DNA from: Vibrio sp. 10N.261.55.A7 | GTDB lineage: Bacteria > Pseudomonadota > Gammaproteobacteria > Enterobacterales > Vibrionaceae | Length of the DNA: 45,185 nt | NCBI RefSeq assembly: GCF_002877365.1 | Contig: NZ_MCWZ01000286.1 | Coordinates: 1-45,185 of the forward strand | Reading direction: 5' to 3' | Shown here: positions 26,081 through 36,265 of the stretch, one piece after another | How the letters are laid out: each line of letters starts with the position of its first letter | Numbering within the stretch: the stretch's first letter is position 1 | Program-made: the position numbers and the translations under genes | The notes under the pieces: generated by a model | What the model saw: only the letters and a program-made list of their open reading frames with translations | Databases searched by the model: none | What the model was told of the DNA's origin: nothing

Positions 26081-26502
26081 TGAGCCTTTGGAACACCTTT
26101 ATTAATCCCTCAGAGAATAGTGTCTATAGCGAGATTGAAGACATCAAATTTCATTTAACCAAGTTGTTCGAGTCTGAAGCATCACTCATCGATATCGACG
26201 ATCGCTTTGTCGAATTGAACTGCTCAAATCACAGGTTTGGCATCGAAGATATTCAGTTGCTTAGCGCCAGTTTAGACCAAACCCAACTCGCTATGCGTAT
26301 AGAAACTTGGGTGCAACATTTTGAACCTAGACTGCATAATATTTCAGTGGAGTTAGTTGAAAGAAGAACGAATGAAAATGCCTTAGCCTTCCACATTGCT
26401 GCAAAAATAACAACGACCCAGGGAGAGACTGAATTAGTGTTTGATTCAAAGATTGCACTCAATGATTTGGCCACCTCGCTAAGTGAGGACAGCTATGAGT
26501 GA
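26080..26502 (+). CDS. tssE: TssE, gp25-like baseplate protein
   Basis: TssE is the lysozyme-like (inactive) baseplate wedge protein related to phage T4 gp25. The 140-residue protein shows the gp25 domain layout: an early helix EIEDIKFHLTKLFESE, a middle strand-turn DDRFVELNCSNHRFGIEDIQLLSAS, and LAMRIETWVQHFEPRLHNISVELVERR, where the conserved W/F-P/R-L pattern near IETWVQHFEPRL is typical. The start overlaps the previous stop by one base, and its end overlaps tssF by 8 bases. Confidence 0.92.
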   Translation: MSLWNTFINPSENSVYSEIEDIKFHLTKLFESEASLIDIDDRFVELNCSNHRFGIEDIQLLSASLDQTQLAMRIETWVQHFEPRLHNISVELVERRTNENALAFHIAAKITTTQGETELVFDSKIALNDLATSLSEDSYE

Positions 26503-28246
26503 CCCATTACTACGGTATTTTGAACAAGAACTCGCTTTTGTACGCCGGTCACTTGGCCAATTTGGTGATAAACATCCAAATCACGCAGAGAACCTCAATA
26601 TTCACCAAGGGAAAATTGAAGATCCCAGTATGGCTCGCCTCTTAGATGGTGTGGCACTACTCAATGCTACCGTTGAAAAACAGCTGTCAGAACAATTACC
26701 TGAAGTTGTCGAAGGCCTCCTATCCATTCTTTTTCCATCTTATGTTCAAACAATACCGAGTGTTGCTTACCTGAAACTAGAAGACATTGAAGGACCTATC
26801 GAAAGCGCATCACTACCGAAAGGCTCTCAGTTCTCGGCCAGCGTAGGTGATCAAGAATGCTTGTTTCAAACCGTCGACAAGTTGGATATCACACCTTTTA
26901 GTATTACTAATATCAGTGCCTTAAGTGCCCCGTTCAACTTCAATCGACCTAAAGGCGCAGACCAATCCTCGGCGGTTATTCAAATCACACTGTCCACGGG
27001 TGATCCCGATGTTCACTTTAGACATTTGGGCTTAGATGATCTCGATTTCTTTGTGCAAGGCTTTCAGAACAATGCTGATTCATTGGTCGAGTTATTGTTG
27101 AGCCAAACTCGCTCAATTTCCATTTCTGACATCGATTGTGAGCACCATTCAACACTGAATGCTAACAATTTAAAAAACCGCATTAGTGACTTATCACTGA
27201 CTTTCTTACCACAGCATGGCAATCAGTTTTCGGGTTACCAACTGATGAGCGAGTACTTCTTTTTTAAGGAAAAAAGACAGTTTTTCCGATTAAAAGGCTT
27301 TGGCCAAAGTATTAAAAATCACGCTTCGTCAGAGATTGTCGTCAACCTTTTCTTAGCATCACTGCCTTCAGAGTTTGTGCGCTTGTTTGATTTATCGGTT
27401 TTTCAGCTCAATGTCGTGCCAGCAATCAATCTTTTCGAAGAAACGGGTGAGCCAATTCGATACGACCAACGAACACTGACCGCTCCCGTAAACACCAGTG
27501 CGCACTTTAACAACTCAACTGAAATCTATGAAATAAAAGAGATATACGAGATTACATCAAAAGGGGAACTGCCCCTTTTGCCTCTTTTTAAAAATCGTTA
27601 CAACACGGACAGCCAACAAGACTATTGGCAAGCGACTCGCGATGCGTTTGGTGAATACAAATTAATGGTTTCATTGGGCGATGCTTCACGATCTGATTTT
27701 AATAAACTATTCGGTACAAGGCTCACCTGTACGAATGGTAAATTAGCTTGTGGTATTGAAGGCGTTATGGAATGTAAGGAAAGTATCGATTTACCCGGCG
27801 ATTTTTCCCCTATATACCCCCCTTCCGCACCGATTATTCGTGAACATGATCAGAACCTACACTGGCAATTTATTGGCATGCTAAACAGTAACTTTTCTTC
27901 TTTGCTACACTCAAACGAAGCAAACGAGTCACTGAAGCAAATGCTCAAACTGTGTTGTAGAAATCAAGTATCTGATAGTGATATTCAAACCGTTCGTACA
28001 GTTTCCTTTAATTCTCAAGTAGCTGCGATTCGTATTCTTGGTAAGAATACTTTTTCGCCAGGAACTGAAATAGACATCGAACTCGATACAAATGCGCCTT
28101 TCCATGTATTCAGTGATGTGTTGAACCGATTTTTCCAACAGTTCTGTAGCTTTGACCGTTACATACAACTCAACATACGGGTTTTCGGTCGTGACGGCAT
28201 TGCTAAACGCTACCCTAAGGTTCACGGGAGTCAACTATGCCTCTAG
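26495..28246 (+). CDS. tssF: TssF, T6SS baseplate protein
   Basis: TssF joins TssG, TssE and TssK in the wedge of the baseplate. The 583-residue protein opens with DPLLRYFEQELAFVRRSLGQFGDKHPNHAENLNI, the family N-terminus, and has the characteristic DPSMARLLDGVALLNATVEKQLSEQLPEVVEGLLSILFPSYVQTIPS segment. A run QLMSEYFFFKEKRQFFRL in the middle and the C-terminal DVLNRFFQQFCSFDRYIQLNIRVFGR are also standard. The ATG at 26495 has GAGG six bases upstream; a longer frame from a GTG at 26483 is unlikely. Confidence 0.95.
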   Translation: MSDPLLRYFEQELAFVRRSLGQFGDKHPNHAENLNIHQGKIEDPSMARLLDGVALLNATVEKQLSEQLPEVVEGLLSILFPSYVQTIPSVAYLKLEDIEGPIESASLPKGSQFSASVGDQECLFQTVDKLDITPFSITNISALSAPFNFNRPKGADQSSAVIQITLSTGDPDVHFRHLGLDDLDFFVQGFQNNADSLVELLLSQTRSISISDIDCEHHSTLNANNLKNRISDLSLTFLPQHGNQFSGYQLMSEYFFFKEKRQFFRLKGFGQSIKNHASSEIVVNLFLASLPSEFVRLFDLSVFQLNVVPAINLFEETGEPIRYDQRTLTAPVNTSAHFNNSTEIYEIKEIYEITSKGELPLLPLFKNRYNTDSQQDYWQATRDAFGEYKLMVSLGDASRSDFNKLFGTRLTCTNGKLACGIEGVMECKESIDLPGDFSPIYPPSAPIIREHDQNLHWQFIGMLNSNFSSLLHSNEANESLKQMLKLCCRNQVSDSDIQTVRTVSFNSQVAAIRILGKNTFSPGTEIDIELDTNAPFHVFSDVLNRFFQQFCSFDRYIQLNIRVFGRDGIAKRYPKVHGSQLCL

Positions 28247-28307
28247 CGAACCGACTTTCCTGTACTCGAACTGCTCGTAAAAACAAGATAATAGCGGTGG
28301 GAGACAA

Positions 28308-29240
28308 ATGAGTTTACTCAGTGATCTCACCCAAAACCCTAACGAGTGGGAATTCTCGCAAGCGATGAGGCAATTATCCGCTTTTATCGCTGCGCACCCT
28401 CGTAAAATACGTTTAGATTTGAAAGCTGAAGCTATGCCTGCGGGCGATGCCAATGAGATTCAATATTTTTCTTTGAAGAACAACGTCGCTAAACTGCGTT
28501 TAACAAAACCTGCTCTTGCTGGTGTTCAAGGCGTCATACCCAATTATTTGTATGAAGAGTTATTGTCAGCGCTGCACAGAGAAGATCACGCACTAAAAGA
28601 CTTTTTAGACGTATTTAATCAACGTCACTACGAGATTCTGTACCACGTTACGATGAAGCGCTCGCAACTTTTCGATAAGGAAGTTTCTCAGAAACGTTCC
28701 GAGTTACTGTTCCAGATTTCTAATTTGAAGTCTTCTCATCAAGCGTATTTCCAATACAGCACTTTGTTTAACCAGCATAGTCGTCATCTACCAACGCTTA
28801 AGCAGATCCTGACTGATTATTTCCCATTCACGTTTGCTGTAGAAACAAGACATAGCGCTCGTCAAAAGCTACCTCAAGACTCGCTTACCCGATTAGGCTT
28901 ATCAGCAGAGTTTAATAGTCAGTTAGGTCAGGGCTTTTTGATTGGCAATACGTGCAGCGTGCAATTCAATCGCATCGATATATTCATCGTGTTGGAAAAC
29001 CGCAGTGAATATCATCAAGTGACCAATGATGACAAACTCGCACAACAAGTTCGTGAACTCACTCAACATTACCTAAGAGACAACACGCCCATTTCAATCT
29101 ATATGAGGCTAAAACGGGCCTATCTATCTCAACCTGTTCTATCCAGTAACTATAAAAATTCAGCTCGACTAGGGGAAGCAAGCTGCCTAGCTCCCGAACG
29201 TAAACCTGCTGATATCGTTAACATATTGCTTGACAGTTAG
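28308..29240 (+). CDS. tssG: TssG, T6SS baseplate protein
   Basis: TssG is the partner of TssF in the baseplate wedge. The 310-residue protein starts with a short helix NPNEWEFSQAMRQLSAFIAAHPRKIRLDLKAEA (the family W-x-F-x-Q-x-x-R-L pattern) and contains GVQGVIPNYLYEELLSALHREDHALKDFLDVFNQRHYEIL, the best-conserved TssG block. Length is normal. A GGGAGA site precedes the ATG. It lies 61 bases after tssF, a looser spacing than elsewhere in the operon, and 33 bases before tssH. Confidence 0.94.
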   Translation: MSLLSDLTQNPNEWEFSQAMRQLSAFIAAHPRKIRLDLKAEAMPAGDANEIQYFSLKNNVAKLRLTKPALAGVQGVIPNYLYEELLSALHREDHALKDFLDVFNQRHYEILYHVTMKRSQLFDKEVSQKRSELLFQISNLKSSHQAYFQYSTLFNQHSRHLPTLKQILTDYFPFTFAVETRHSARQKLPQDSLTRLGLSAEFNSQLGQGFLIGNTCSVQFNRIDIFIVLENRSEYHQVTNDDKLAQQVRELTQHYLRDNTPISIYMRLKRAYLSQPVLSSNYKNSARLGEASCLAPERKPADIVNILLDS

Positions 29241-29273
29241 TCGATCGTTAGCATTCGATACAAGGAAGAAAGT

Positions 29274-31889
29274 ATGACACAAGTGACCTTAACCAATCTC
29301 GTAGGAAAGCTCTCTACGCCGCTTAAGCAAGCCTTAGAAACATCGGCTGGTGCAGCTATGAATCAAGGAGTACCAGCCATTGAAGTTGAGCACTGGTTAC
29401 TTCAATTGTTATCTCAAAAAGATAGTAATTTAACTAATCTGTTTGATTCTCAAAAACTTCCACAAGAAGAGCTAGTAAAAGAGTTGACCATGAAAATCAC
29501 CCTTCTGACGAAAGGCAGTGAGGGCCAACCGACATTAAGTCACGCTCTAACTGAGCTTGTAAAAGATGCCTGGATGATTGCGTCTGTGAACTATGGACAC
29601 GGTGAAATCGTGAGCCTGCATTTAATTCAAGCGCTCTTACAACAAAACGTGATGGGTGTGAAAACACTTGAACTAAAATCGCTCGACGCGCTATCCATTG
29701 AATCTCTTCAAGGACTCATAAGAAAGACAGCGATCGCTCGCGCTGCGTCAGGCTCCGCCGGTTCCTCTAATGGCGTAGACACGACACCATCGGGTAATGA
29801 CGCGCTAAGTAAGTACACCATTAACCTCACTCAACAAGCTATTGATGGAAAAATTGACCCTATATCAGGACGAAATTCTGAAGTTCGAAAAGCGGTTGAT
29901 ATTCTTTGTCGAAAACGCCAAAACAATCCAATTATGGTGGGTGAACCTGGCGTGGGTAAAACCGCCGTTGTTGAGGGGCTTGCCCTAAGAATCGCCGCCG
30001 ATGAAGTACCAATGGCGCTTCAAGGTGTGCAAATTCATTCTCTTGATCTCGGTCTACTTCAAGCAGGGGCTAGTGTAAAAGGCGAATTCGAAAATCGTTT
30101 AAAAGATGTCATCAATGAAGTTAAAAATTCAGAAGTGCCTATTATTGTTTTCATTGATGAAGCGCACACGCTCATTGGTGCAGGTGGCGCAGCGGGCCAA
30201 AATGATGCTGCCAATCTACTGAAACCGGCACTTGCTCGCGGAGAGTTCAAAACAATTGCCGCGACAACATGGGCAGAATACAAAAAGTACTTTGAAAAAG
30301 ATCCAGCCCTAACGCGCCGTTTCCAAGTTGTGACTATAGAAGAGCCGAGCGCAGAAGATGCTATGCAGATGCTGCGTGGCGTTGCGGCTTCTTTACAAAG
30401 CCACCATGGGGCATTCATTGCTGAATCGGCAATTGAAGCCTCGGTAAATCTTTCCATTCGTTACCTTCCAAGCCGCCAACTTCCTGACAAAGCGATCAGT
30501 CTTCTCGATACTGCCAGTGCTCGAATTGCTTTAACTCAAGGAGCAAAACCAGAGGTCATCGAAAGCCTTGAACAAACGATTAAGTATCAGTCCAATGAGA
30601 AAGCGGCGCTCGAGAAAGAGCAAGCGCTCTTTGGTCACAGCGAAGAAGCGATAATTGAACTCACTAAACTGATCGCTGAAAACGAGACTAGCCTCGCCGC
30701 TTATAACGAGCGTTGGGAAAAAGAAGTTGAGCTAGTTGATCAAGTTAAACTTGTTCAGCAAGAGATCACTGAACAACAAGAAAATGGCGAAGTAGAGACA
30801 GGCAAACAAGCAGCGCTGACTTCTCTACTTGACCAATTAGGAGAACTTCAAGGTGAAGAACCACTTGTAAACGCAATGGTTGATGACAACACCATTGCCC
30901 AGATTATTGCTAACTGGACGGGTATCCCTGTCGGTAACATGATGAGTGATGAAATCGCCAAGCTCTTGACCCTTGAGAGTGAGCTAGACAAGCGAGTCAT
31001 CGGTCAGAATGTTGCAAAACAAGAGTTGGCCAAGGCAATTCGCATATCACGTGCTGGCCTGACAGATAATCGCAAACCCATCGGTGTTTTCCTCATGTGT
31101 GGCCCAAGTGGTGTGGGTAAGACTGAAACGGCGATGGCCCTTGCGGAGCAACTTTACGGAGGAAGCAATGATTTAACCGTTATCAACATGACGGAATTCA
31201 AAGAGGAACATAAGATTTCTATGCTTCTTGGTTCACCAGCTGGTTACGTCGGGTTTGGTGAAGGTGGCGTATTAACCGAAGCGATTCGTCGAAACCCATA
31301 TTCCGTCCTTCTTTTGGACGAGATGGAGAAAGCGCACCCTGGTGTTCACGATATGTTCTATCAAATCTTTGACAAAGGCAGTATCAAAGACAGTGAGGGG
31401 CGTTCAATTGATTTTAAAAACACCATTATCATCATGACTTCCAATGCTGCAGACCAAGCCATTTGTGACGTCTGTGAACAATCTGAAGGTCGAATCGATA
31501 ACACTGAGCTTTTAGAGTCAATCCGCCCAGATCTGCAACAATACTTCAAACCTGCATTTTTAGGCCGAACAACGATCGTCCCGTATTACCCACTCAACGA
31601 TGAAGAGCTAGCAAAAATCACAGAAATTTCGCTAAATCGAATCAAAAAGAAACTAGCAGAACAGTACCAAGCCACCTTTAAATGGGATGAAAGCTTCATT
31701 GAATTCGTTGTTAATCGCAATAGTGATCCAACAACGGGTGGACGAGCCGTTGAGCAAATCATTAATCGATCGCTCATGCCTAAATTGGCGGAAGAGTGTA
31801 TTTCACGTTTAAGCAAAAACGAGCCTATTTCTGCAGTGAGTGTTACAGGTAGCACCTCACCAGAAGGTTTCTCGTTAGCAATTAGTTAG
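29274..31889 (+). CDS. tssH: ClpV (TssH), T6SS sheath-recycling ATPase
   Basis: ClpV disassembles contracted sheaths by threading TssC. The 871-residue AAA+ protein has a Clp N-domain (1-150), a first ATPase module with Walker A GEPGVGKTAVVEG near residue 223 and Walker B IVFIDEAHTLIGAGG, a coiled-coil middle region (about 410-540), and a second module with GPSGVGKTETAMA near residue 610 and LLLDEMEKAHPGV. Both modules look catalytically intact. Strong AAGGAAG site in front. It closes the first half of the operon, before the sensor/transport insert. Confidence 0.97.
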   Translation: MTQVTLTNLVGKLSTPLKQALETSAGAAMNQGVPAIEVEHWLLQLLSQKDSNLTNLFDSQKLPQEELVKELTMKITLLTKGSEGQPTLSHALTELVKDAWMIASVNYGHGEIVSLHLIQALLQQNVMGVKTLELKSLDALSIESLQGLIRKTAIARAASGSAGSSNGVDTTPSGNDALSKYTINLTQQAIDGKIDPISGRNSEVRKAVDILCRKRQNNPIMVGEPGVGKTAVVEGLALRIAADEVPMALQGVQIHSLDLGLLQAGASVKGEFENRLKDVINEVKNSEVPIIVFIDEAHTLIGAGGAAGQNDAANLLKPALARGEFKTIAATTWAEYKKYFEKDPALTRRFQVVTIEEPSAEDAMQMLRGVAASLQSHHGAFIAESAIEASVNLSIRYLPSRQLPDKAISLLDTASARIALTQGAKPEVIESLEQTIKYQSNEKAALEKEQALFGHSEEAIIELTKLIAENETSLAAYNERWEKEVELVDQVKLVQQEITEQQENGEVETGKQAALTSLLDQLGELQGEEPLVNAMVDDNTIAQIIANWTGIPVGNMMSDEIAKLLTLESELDKRVIGQNVAKQELAKAIRISRAGLTDNRKPIGVFLMCGPSGVGKTETAMALAEQLYGGSNDLTVINMTEFKEEHKISMLLGSPAGYVGFGEGGVLTEAIRRNPYSVLLLDEMEKAHPGVHDMFYQIFDKGSIKDSEGRSIDFKNTIIIMTSNAADQAICDVCEQSEGRIDNTELLESIRPDLQQYFKPAFLGRTTIVPYYPLNDEELAKITEISLNRIKKKLAEQYQATFKWDESFIEFVVNRNSDPTTGGRAVEQIINRSLMPKLAEECISRLSKNEPISAVSVTGSTSPEGFSLAIS

Positions 31890-31907
31890 AATTAGGCAGT
31901 AGGTATA

Positions 31908-34460
31908 ATGGCGATGGATAATAGACATACGCAATACATAGAATTGACGCTGAAAGTGAAGTTGATACTTGCTATTACAGCCGTATTGCTCTTTTCCATC
32001 GCCCTTAACACAACCTTGAACTACTTAAACTTTGAAAAAAGGCTCAATGAAACTTCTGATTCCACGTACCAAATAGTCGTTGAGGAAACACATAGTGACA
32101 TTAATCAAGCGGTTAGTCTTGGGTTAAGCTTGGCATCCATCAGTAATATTCAAGCTATTTTGGAAAGACGAATTCAACTCGTTGAAGGAATCACTTACAT
32201 CGCAGTTCGTTCAGACGTAGGCGATGTCTTGTTTTCAACGGGAGAAACAACCAATCAACCTGAGCGAAAACTCAGTGTTGATCTATACAATACGTTTGAT
32301 GTGAAAGAAGGAAAGTTAGAACTCCATTATGCGACAGCGCCGCTCAACCAAACTAAGCAATCACTTCTCAGTAAACAGATCCTCATTGCTGTTTTTTGGC
32401 TATCCATCACATTAGGCATTGGCTTCATTGCTATTCGTCACCTGTTAGATATTTTCCTCAAGAAAATTGATCAAGCAAGTCAACTTTTGACAGAGGAAGA
32501 AGCCTCTAAGGAAGAAACTCTCAAGCAGATTACGAAAGCCCACCAAATCATCAATGCAAGTTCAGACCGTTCCAAATGGATGCAATGGACGTCTAAGCAT
32601 TTTCCACTCGTCATCATTGGAATCGCAGTCAGTCTAACCTTTATTGCGAATGTTGGACTTTCTTATCAATCAATGAATGCCTTCTCATCTGTTTATGAGA
32701 GTAAGCTAGAGCAGAAATCTAACCTTATCGGGGATACTTTATCGAGTGTCATTCATCGCCTGATAGAAAATGGCGTTCCAATCGATAAACTGAATGGTCT
32801 AGAAGAAGAGTTTTCTAATTATACCCAGACTCACGATGAAATATTACACATAGCGCTGTTCAGTGGTAGAGAAGAGCTATATCAGTACCCTACTCACTCT
32901 AACTCAAATGGTAGAACACATGTATTGGCATTACCTGATGAAAGCAATATTCAATTAGAAATAAGCACTAATGATAATATTATCCTAAACCTGATCAAAG
33001 AAAGCTTTATGGACATGGTGACGGTTTTAATCGCATCTTGCTTAGTCGTTATAGAAATCGTTCTTTTTACCTGTCACTTCTTGATACTTGCACCATGGCA
33101 TCAGCTAAAACAAGTTTTTATGGCTGTGAATAGAGACATTGTTAATCATCTAGCAGCCATTTTATCAAAGGATGAAATTGGGGGACTTCTTAAAAAAGTA
33201 AATATCAAGGTGTCGCAGTTAAACCCTACGCAACCGACTAAACAACTCTCTGCGCTCGATTATCGCTTTATTCGATTACCTCTCTTTTTGCTCGTATTTG
33301 CAGAAGCATCTTCGCTCGCCTTTTTTCCGAATTTCGTTGCAAGCTTACCTAACAACCTAACTTGGATACCAAAAAGCTTGGAAACAAGCATACCAATTTC
33401 TCTATTTATGCTGTGCTGGGCGATATCGCTCCCTTTTGCAGGGTATTGGTCAGATAAAGTAGGTAGGCGCAAATCACTCATTGCAGGCGCTTGCCTGACT
33501 GCTATAGGCCTGACATTAACGGCTTTTGTTCCCAACATGCTCACGTTACTCATAGCGCGAGCTGTTACAGCGGTTGGTTACGGTATCGTATTCATTTCTG
33601 CGCAAGGTTATGTCACCGATACGACCAATGATGGAAATCGCACAAAAGGTATGGCGACCTTTTTATCTGCATTTTTCTCTGGTTCTCTTTGCGGGGCCGC
33701 CATAGGCGGAATCATGGCCGATAAATTGGGATATTCCACCACCTTCCTATCTGCCGCTATTTTGGCGTTATTAAGTGCGCTTTTGGTTATGCTGTTTTTT
33801 GCTCAAAGCCAATCTCAAAATTCAAGCAAGCCTGTACAACTTTCCGACTTCAAGATTTTGCTAACCAATAAGTACTTCGCTCTAATTTGTGTGCTTAGCG
33901 CCATCCCAGCCAAAATTGTGTTAACTGGGTTCCTTTACTACATTTGCCCTGTTTACCTTCAATACCTAGGTGAAAGCAGCTCAATGTCAGGTCGCATCAT
34001 GATGACTTACGGATTGTCACTCATCATCATTTCACCTTTAAGTGCAGCGTTAGTTGACAAGTATAAAAACAAACTGGTGTTTATCGTCTGTGGCGGTTTA
34101 CTCTCAGCCATTGCATTAATCAACATCTTGATTCTACCCGGAACTTACGGTCTATTAATGATCGTCATTATCATTGGTGTTGCCCATGGCATTTGTGTAT
34201 CACCGCAAATCCCTTTAGTTATCGAATTGCTCCGTGACCAAGGATTAGATAAAGGCAAAACAATCGGCATATTCCGTCTTATAGAACGAATTGGCAATGT
34301 CGCAGGGCCTATTCTGGCAGGTTTTCTACTCAGTCTATTTGGCTTTGAAACCACCATTCTCATATTTGGCGTAACGCTCTTATGCAGCTCAGTTGTTCTT
34401 ATGGCCTTATATAGCCTTTTCGTTAAAAATGACAAACAGCAATTGGAGGTGACTCGATGA
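31908..34460 (+). CDS. Sensor-MFS fusion membrane protein in T6SS cluster
   Basis: An 850-residue inner-membrane protein with an unusual layout. Residues 1-180: membrane helix, periplasmic domain (about 40-155), second helix. Residues 180-230: charged cytosolic linker. Residues 230-395: third helix, second periplasmic domain, fourth helix. Residues 395-445: cytosolic linker. Residues 450-840: twelve-helix MFS transporter with motif A GYWSDKVGRRKS near 511. The two periplasmic regions resemble sensor domains of chemoreceptors or kinases, but no kinase, GGDEF or methyl-accepting output follows, only the MFS. It overlaps the next gene by 4 bases (ATGA). Function is unknown; ligand-controlled transport or signalling tied to T6SS is an inference. 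Confidence 0.85.
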   Translation: MAMDNRHTQYIELTLKVKLILAITAVLLFSIALNTTLNYLNFEKRLNETSDSTYQIVVEETHSDINQAVSLGLSLASISNIQAILERRIQLVEGITYIAVRSDVGDVLFSTGETTNQPERKLSVDLYNTFDVKEGKLELHYATAPLNQTKQSLLSKQILIAVFWLSITLGIGFIAIRHLLDIFLKKIDQASQLLTEEEASKEETLKQITKAHQIINASSDRSKWMQWTSKHFPLVIIGIAVSLTFIANVGLSYQSMNAFSSVYESKLEQKSNLIGDTLSSVIHRLIENGVPIDKLNGLEEEFSNYTQTHDEILHIALFSGREELYQYPTHSNSNGRTHVLALPDESNIQLEISTNDNIILNLIKESFMDMVTVLIASCLVVIEIVLFTCHFLILAPWHQLKQVFMAVNRDIVNHLAAILSKDEIGGLLKKVNIKVSQLNPTQPTKQLSALDYRFIRLPLFLLVFAEASSLAFFPNFVASLPNNLTWIPKSLETSIPISLFMLCWAISLPFAGYWSDKVGRRKSLIAGACLTAIGLTLTAFVPNMLTLLIARAVTAVGYGIVFISAQGYVTDTTNDGNRTKGMATFLSAFFSGSLCGAAIGGIMADKLGYSTTFLSAAILALLSALLVMLFFAQSQSQNSSKPVQLSDFKILLTNKYFALICVLSAIPAKIVLTGFLYYICPVYLQYLGESSSMSGRIMMTYGLSLIIISPLSAALVDKYKNKLVFIVCGGLLSAIALINILILPGTYGLLMIVIIIGVAHGICVSPQIPLVIELLRDQGLDKGKTIGIFRLIERIGNVAGPILAGFLLSLFGFETTILIFGVTLLCSSVVLMALYSLFVKNDKQQLEVTR

Positions 34461-35455
34461 ACAAGGTTCTCACCTTTATTCTTCTGCTCATGACATTGAC
34501 AACGTCAAGCCAAGCTTTCTCGGCTGAAAATAAGCACGTAGTAATGCTTTTATGGCGTGGTGTCACAGACGCAGAGAAAGGCTTTATGGAATACCTTTCG
34601 AAGAGAATCGACGTTGACTTTACAATTTTGGATGCCGAAAGAGATAAGGAACAGCTCTATAAAAACATCCATTCGCTAGAGAGTATGGACGTTGATCTGG
34701 TTTATACATTTGGAACAACCATTACAAGAACACTGCTCGGCACTGTCGATGAGCCCACCGAGTTTCGTTATAGTAATATCCCCGTCGTTTTTAGTATTGT
34801 AAGCGACCCTGTTGGTTCAAAAATAATCTCTAACCAGTCTGATAAAAGAAACTTTACCGGCGTGAGTCATATTGTCCCTCACCACGTTCAGCTAAAATCA
34901 ATCAGCAAGCTTGCCAATATTGATTCAATTGGCATCCTATATAACCCTCTTGAGAATAACTCCGTTGTAACAGCCAAAAAAATATCGGCACTCTCTGATT
35001 ATTTTAATAAGGACATTGTTTTATATCCATTCTCTATCGAACAAGGTCGGCCGGATATAAACTCTATCGATAATATTGTGTCAAATATGCTCAGCGATGG
35101 AATCGACCTTGCCTATTTGCCACCTGACTCCTTTGTTATTTCATCTTCTAAAGCGATTGTTAGATCCATGCATAATGAAGGAATCGCAACTTTTTCATCG
35201 ACAGAAGCGCCAATAAGAAATGGTCAAGCCTTAATCGGTATTGTTAGTCGATACTATAATGTTGGACAATTCGCGGCTTATAAAGCGGAACAAGTTCTCA
35301 ATTCAAACATTAATATCAATAATATTCCTATTGAGTCGTTAAGTCAGTACTCTTATATTGTTAATATTGACGCAGCAAAACACTTAAACTATTACCCTCC
35401 GGTATCGGTGTTGAAAATATCTGAACTTATAGGGAATAACACTGATGGTAACTAG
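34457..35455 (+). CDS. Periplasmic ABC_sub_bind-family binding protein
   Basis: A 332-residue protein with a clear signal peptide (about 22 residues, cleavage near QAFSA) and a two-lobe periplasmic fold of the ABC_sub_bind (PF04392) type: LVYTFGTTITRTLLG, IPVVFSIVSDPVGSKII, the turn NFTGVSHIVPHHVQLKSISKLANIDSIGILYNP, and a final ALIGIVSRYYNVGQFAAYKAEQVL. Members usually bind amino acids or other small molecules for ABC transporters or for sensory partners. No ABC permease or ATPase is nearby; the neighbours are the sensor-MFS fusion (4-base overlap) and a second binding protein (11-base overlap), which suggests a joint role. Confidence 0.88.
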   Translation: MNKVLTFILLLMTLTTSSQAFSAENKHVVMLLWRGVTDAEKGFMEYLSKRIDVDFTILDAERDKEQLYKNIHSLESMDVDLVYTFGTTITRTLLGTVDEPTEFRYSNIPVVFSIVSDPVGSKIISNQSDKRNFTGVSHIVPHHVQLKSISKLANIDSIGILYNPLENNSVVTAKKISALSDYFNKDIVLYPFSIEQGRPDINSIDNIVSNMLSDGIDLAYLPPDSFVISSSKAIVRSMHNEGIATFSSTEAPIRNGQALIGIVSRYYNVGQFAAYKAEQVLNSNININNIPIESLSQYSYIVNIDAAKHLNYYPPVSVLKISELIGNNTDGN

Positions 35456-36188
35456 ATTTAATTGGCGCAGGAAATTTGCACAGGGCTTGTCCTTATTTAT
35501 ATTAGGGGTAAGCCATGTGAGTGCAAATAATACTGCGTCAAATATTTATGGCCCTTCGCGACTGTTATTGACAACACAAGACTGGTCACCCTATCAAGAG
35601 TATAAAAATGGTCAGATGCAAGGCCTAGCGCTCGACATTGTCAAATGTACCTTGGGGAAAATGAGCCAGCCTTATAGAATCACGATGACTTCCTGGTCTG
35701 AAGCTCAACTTAAAGTCCATAGCGGAACTCAGCACGGTTTTTTTGTCGCAACCAATACACAAGAGCGCAACGAGTATGCCACACTGTCTGATCCTATCGC
35801 AGAGCAAAATCTATACTGGTACTTTGGCCCCGGTGTACCAGCAAAAATTGATGAGTTATCTAAACTAAGCCTTAAATTCTCAGCAAAATTTGGCTCTAAC
35901 AAATGGTTTTGGTTAAAACGGAACGGATATAACGTCGTAAAGCAGCCCCGCGATGCTAAAGTATTATTAAAGCTACTAAAAAATCACGAGATAGACATCG
36001 CATTAGAAGACCAATTGGTTTTTGACACTGAAATTGAGCACGCGCTTCTGCCTGCTGATTATTTTAAATCAGAGCTTGTTGAAACTAAAGAAATGGGGGT
36101 TTACTTTTCAAATCGATTTCTTGGTCAATACAAAGGGTTTCTTAACAGCTTCAATCTAGCTTTGGCAAAGTGCAAAAACAACGGCTAG
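35445..36188 (+). CDS. Periplasmic SBP_bac_3-like solute-binding protein
   Basis: A 247-residue secreted protein with a signal peptide ending near VSA-NN and a family-3 solute-binding fold: LLTTQDWSPYQEYKNGQMQGLALDIVKCTLGKM at the first lobe, TSWSEAQLKVHSGTQHGFFVATNTQERNEYATLSDPIAEQNLYWYFG across the hinge, and IDIALEDQLVFDTEIEH in the second lobe. Such domains bind polar amino acids or related molecules. Its start lies 11 bases inside the previous gene with AGGGA nine bases upstream, so the two are translated together. No matching ABC transporter is present in the window. Confidence 0.88.
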   Translation: MVTRFNWRRKFAQGLSLFILGVSHVSANNTASNIYGPSRLLLTTQDWSPYQEYKNGQMQGLALDIVKCTLGKMSQPYRITMTSWSEAQLKVHSGTQHGFFVATNTQERNEYATLSDPIAEQNLYWYFGPGVPAKIDELSKLSLKFSAKFGSNKWFWLKRNGYNVVKQPRDAKVLLKLLKNHEIDIALEDQLVFDTEIEHALLPADYFKSELVETKEMGVYFSNRFLGQYKGFLNSFNLALAKCKNNG

Positions 36189-36265
36189 TTAATGATTGAG
36201 TTCCGCTGCGACAAAGATAAAAGCTAAAAATAGAGAGAATTCTAACGAATGAGAGAAAGTAACTG

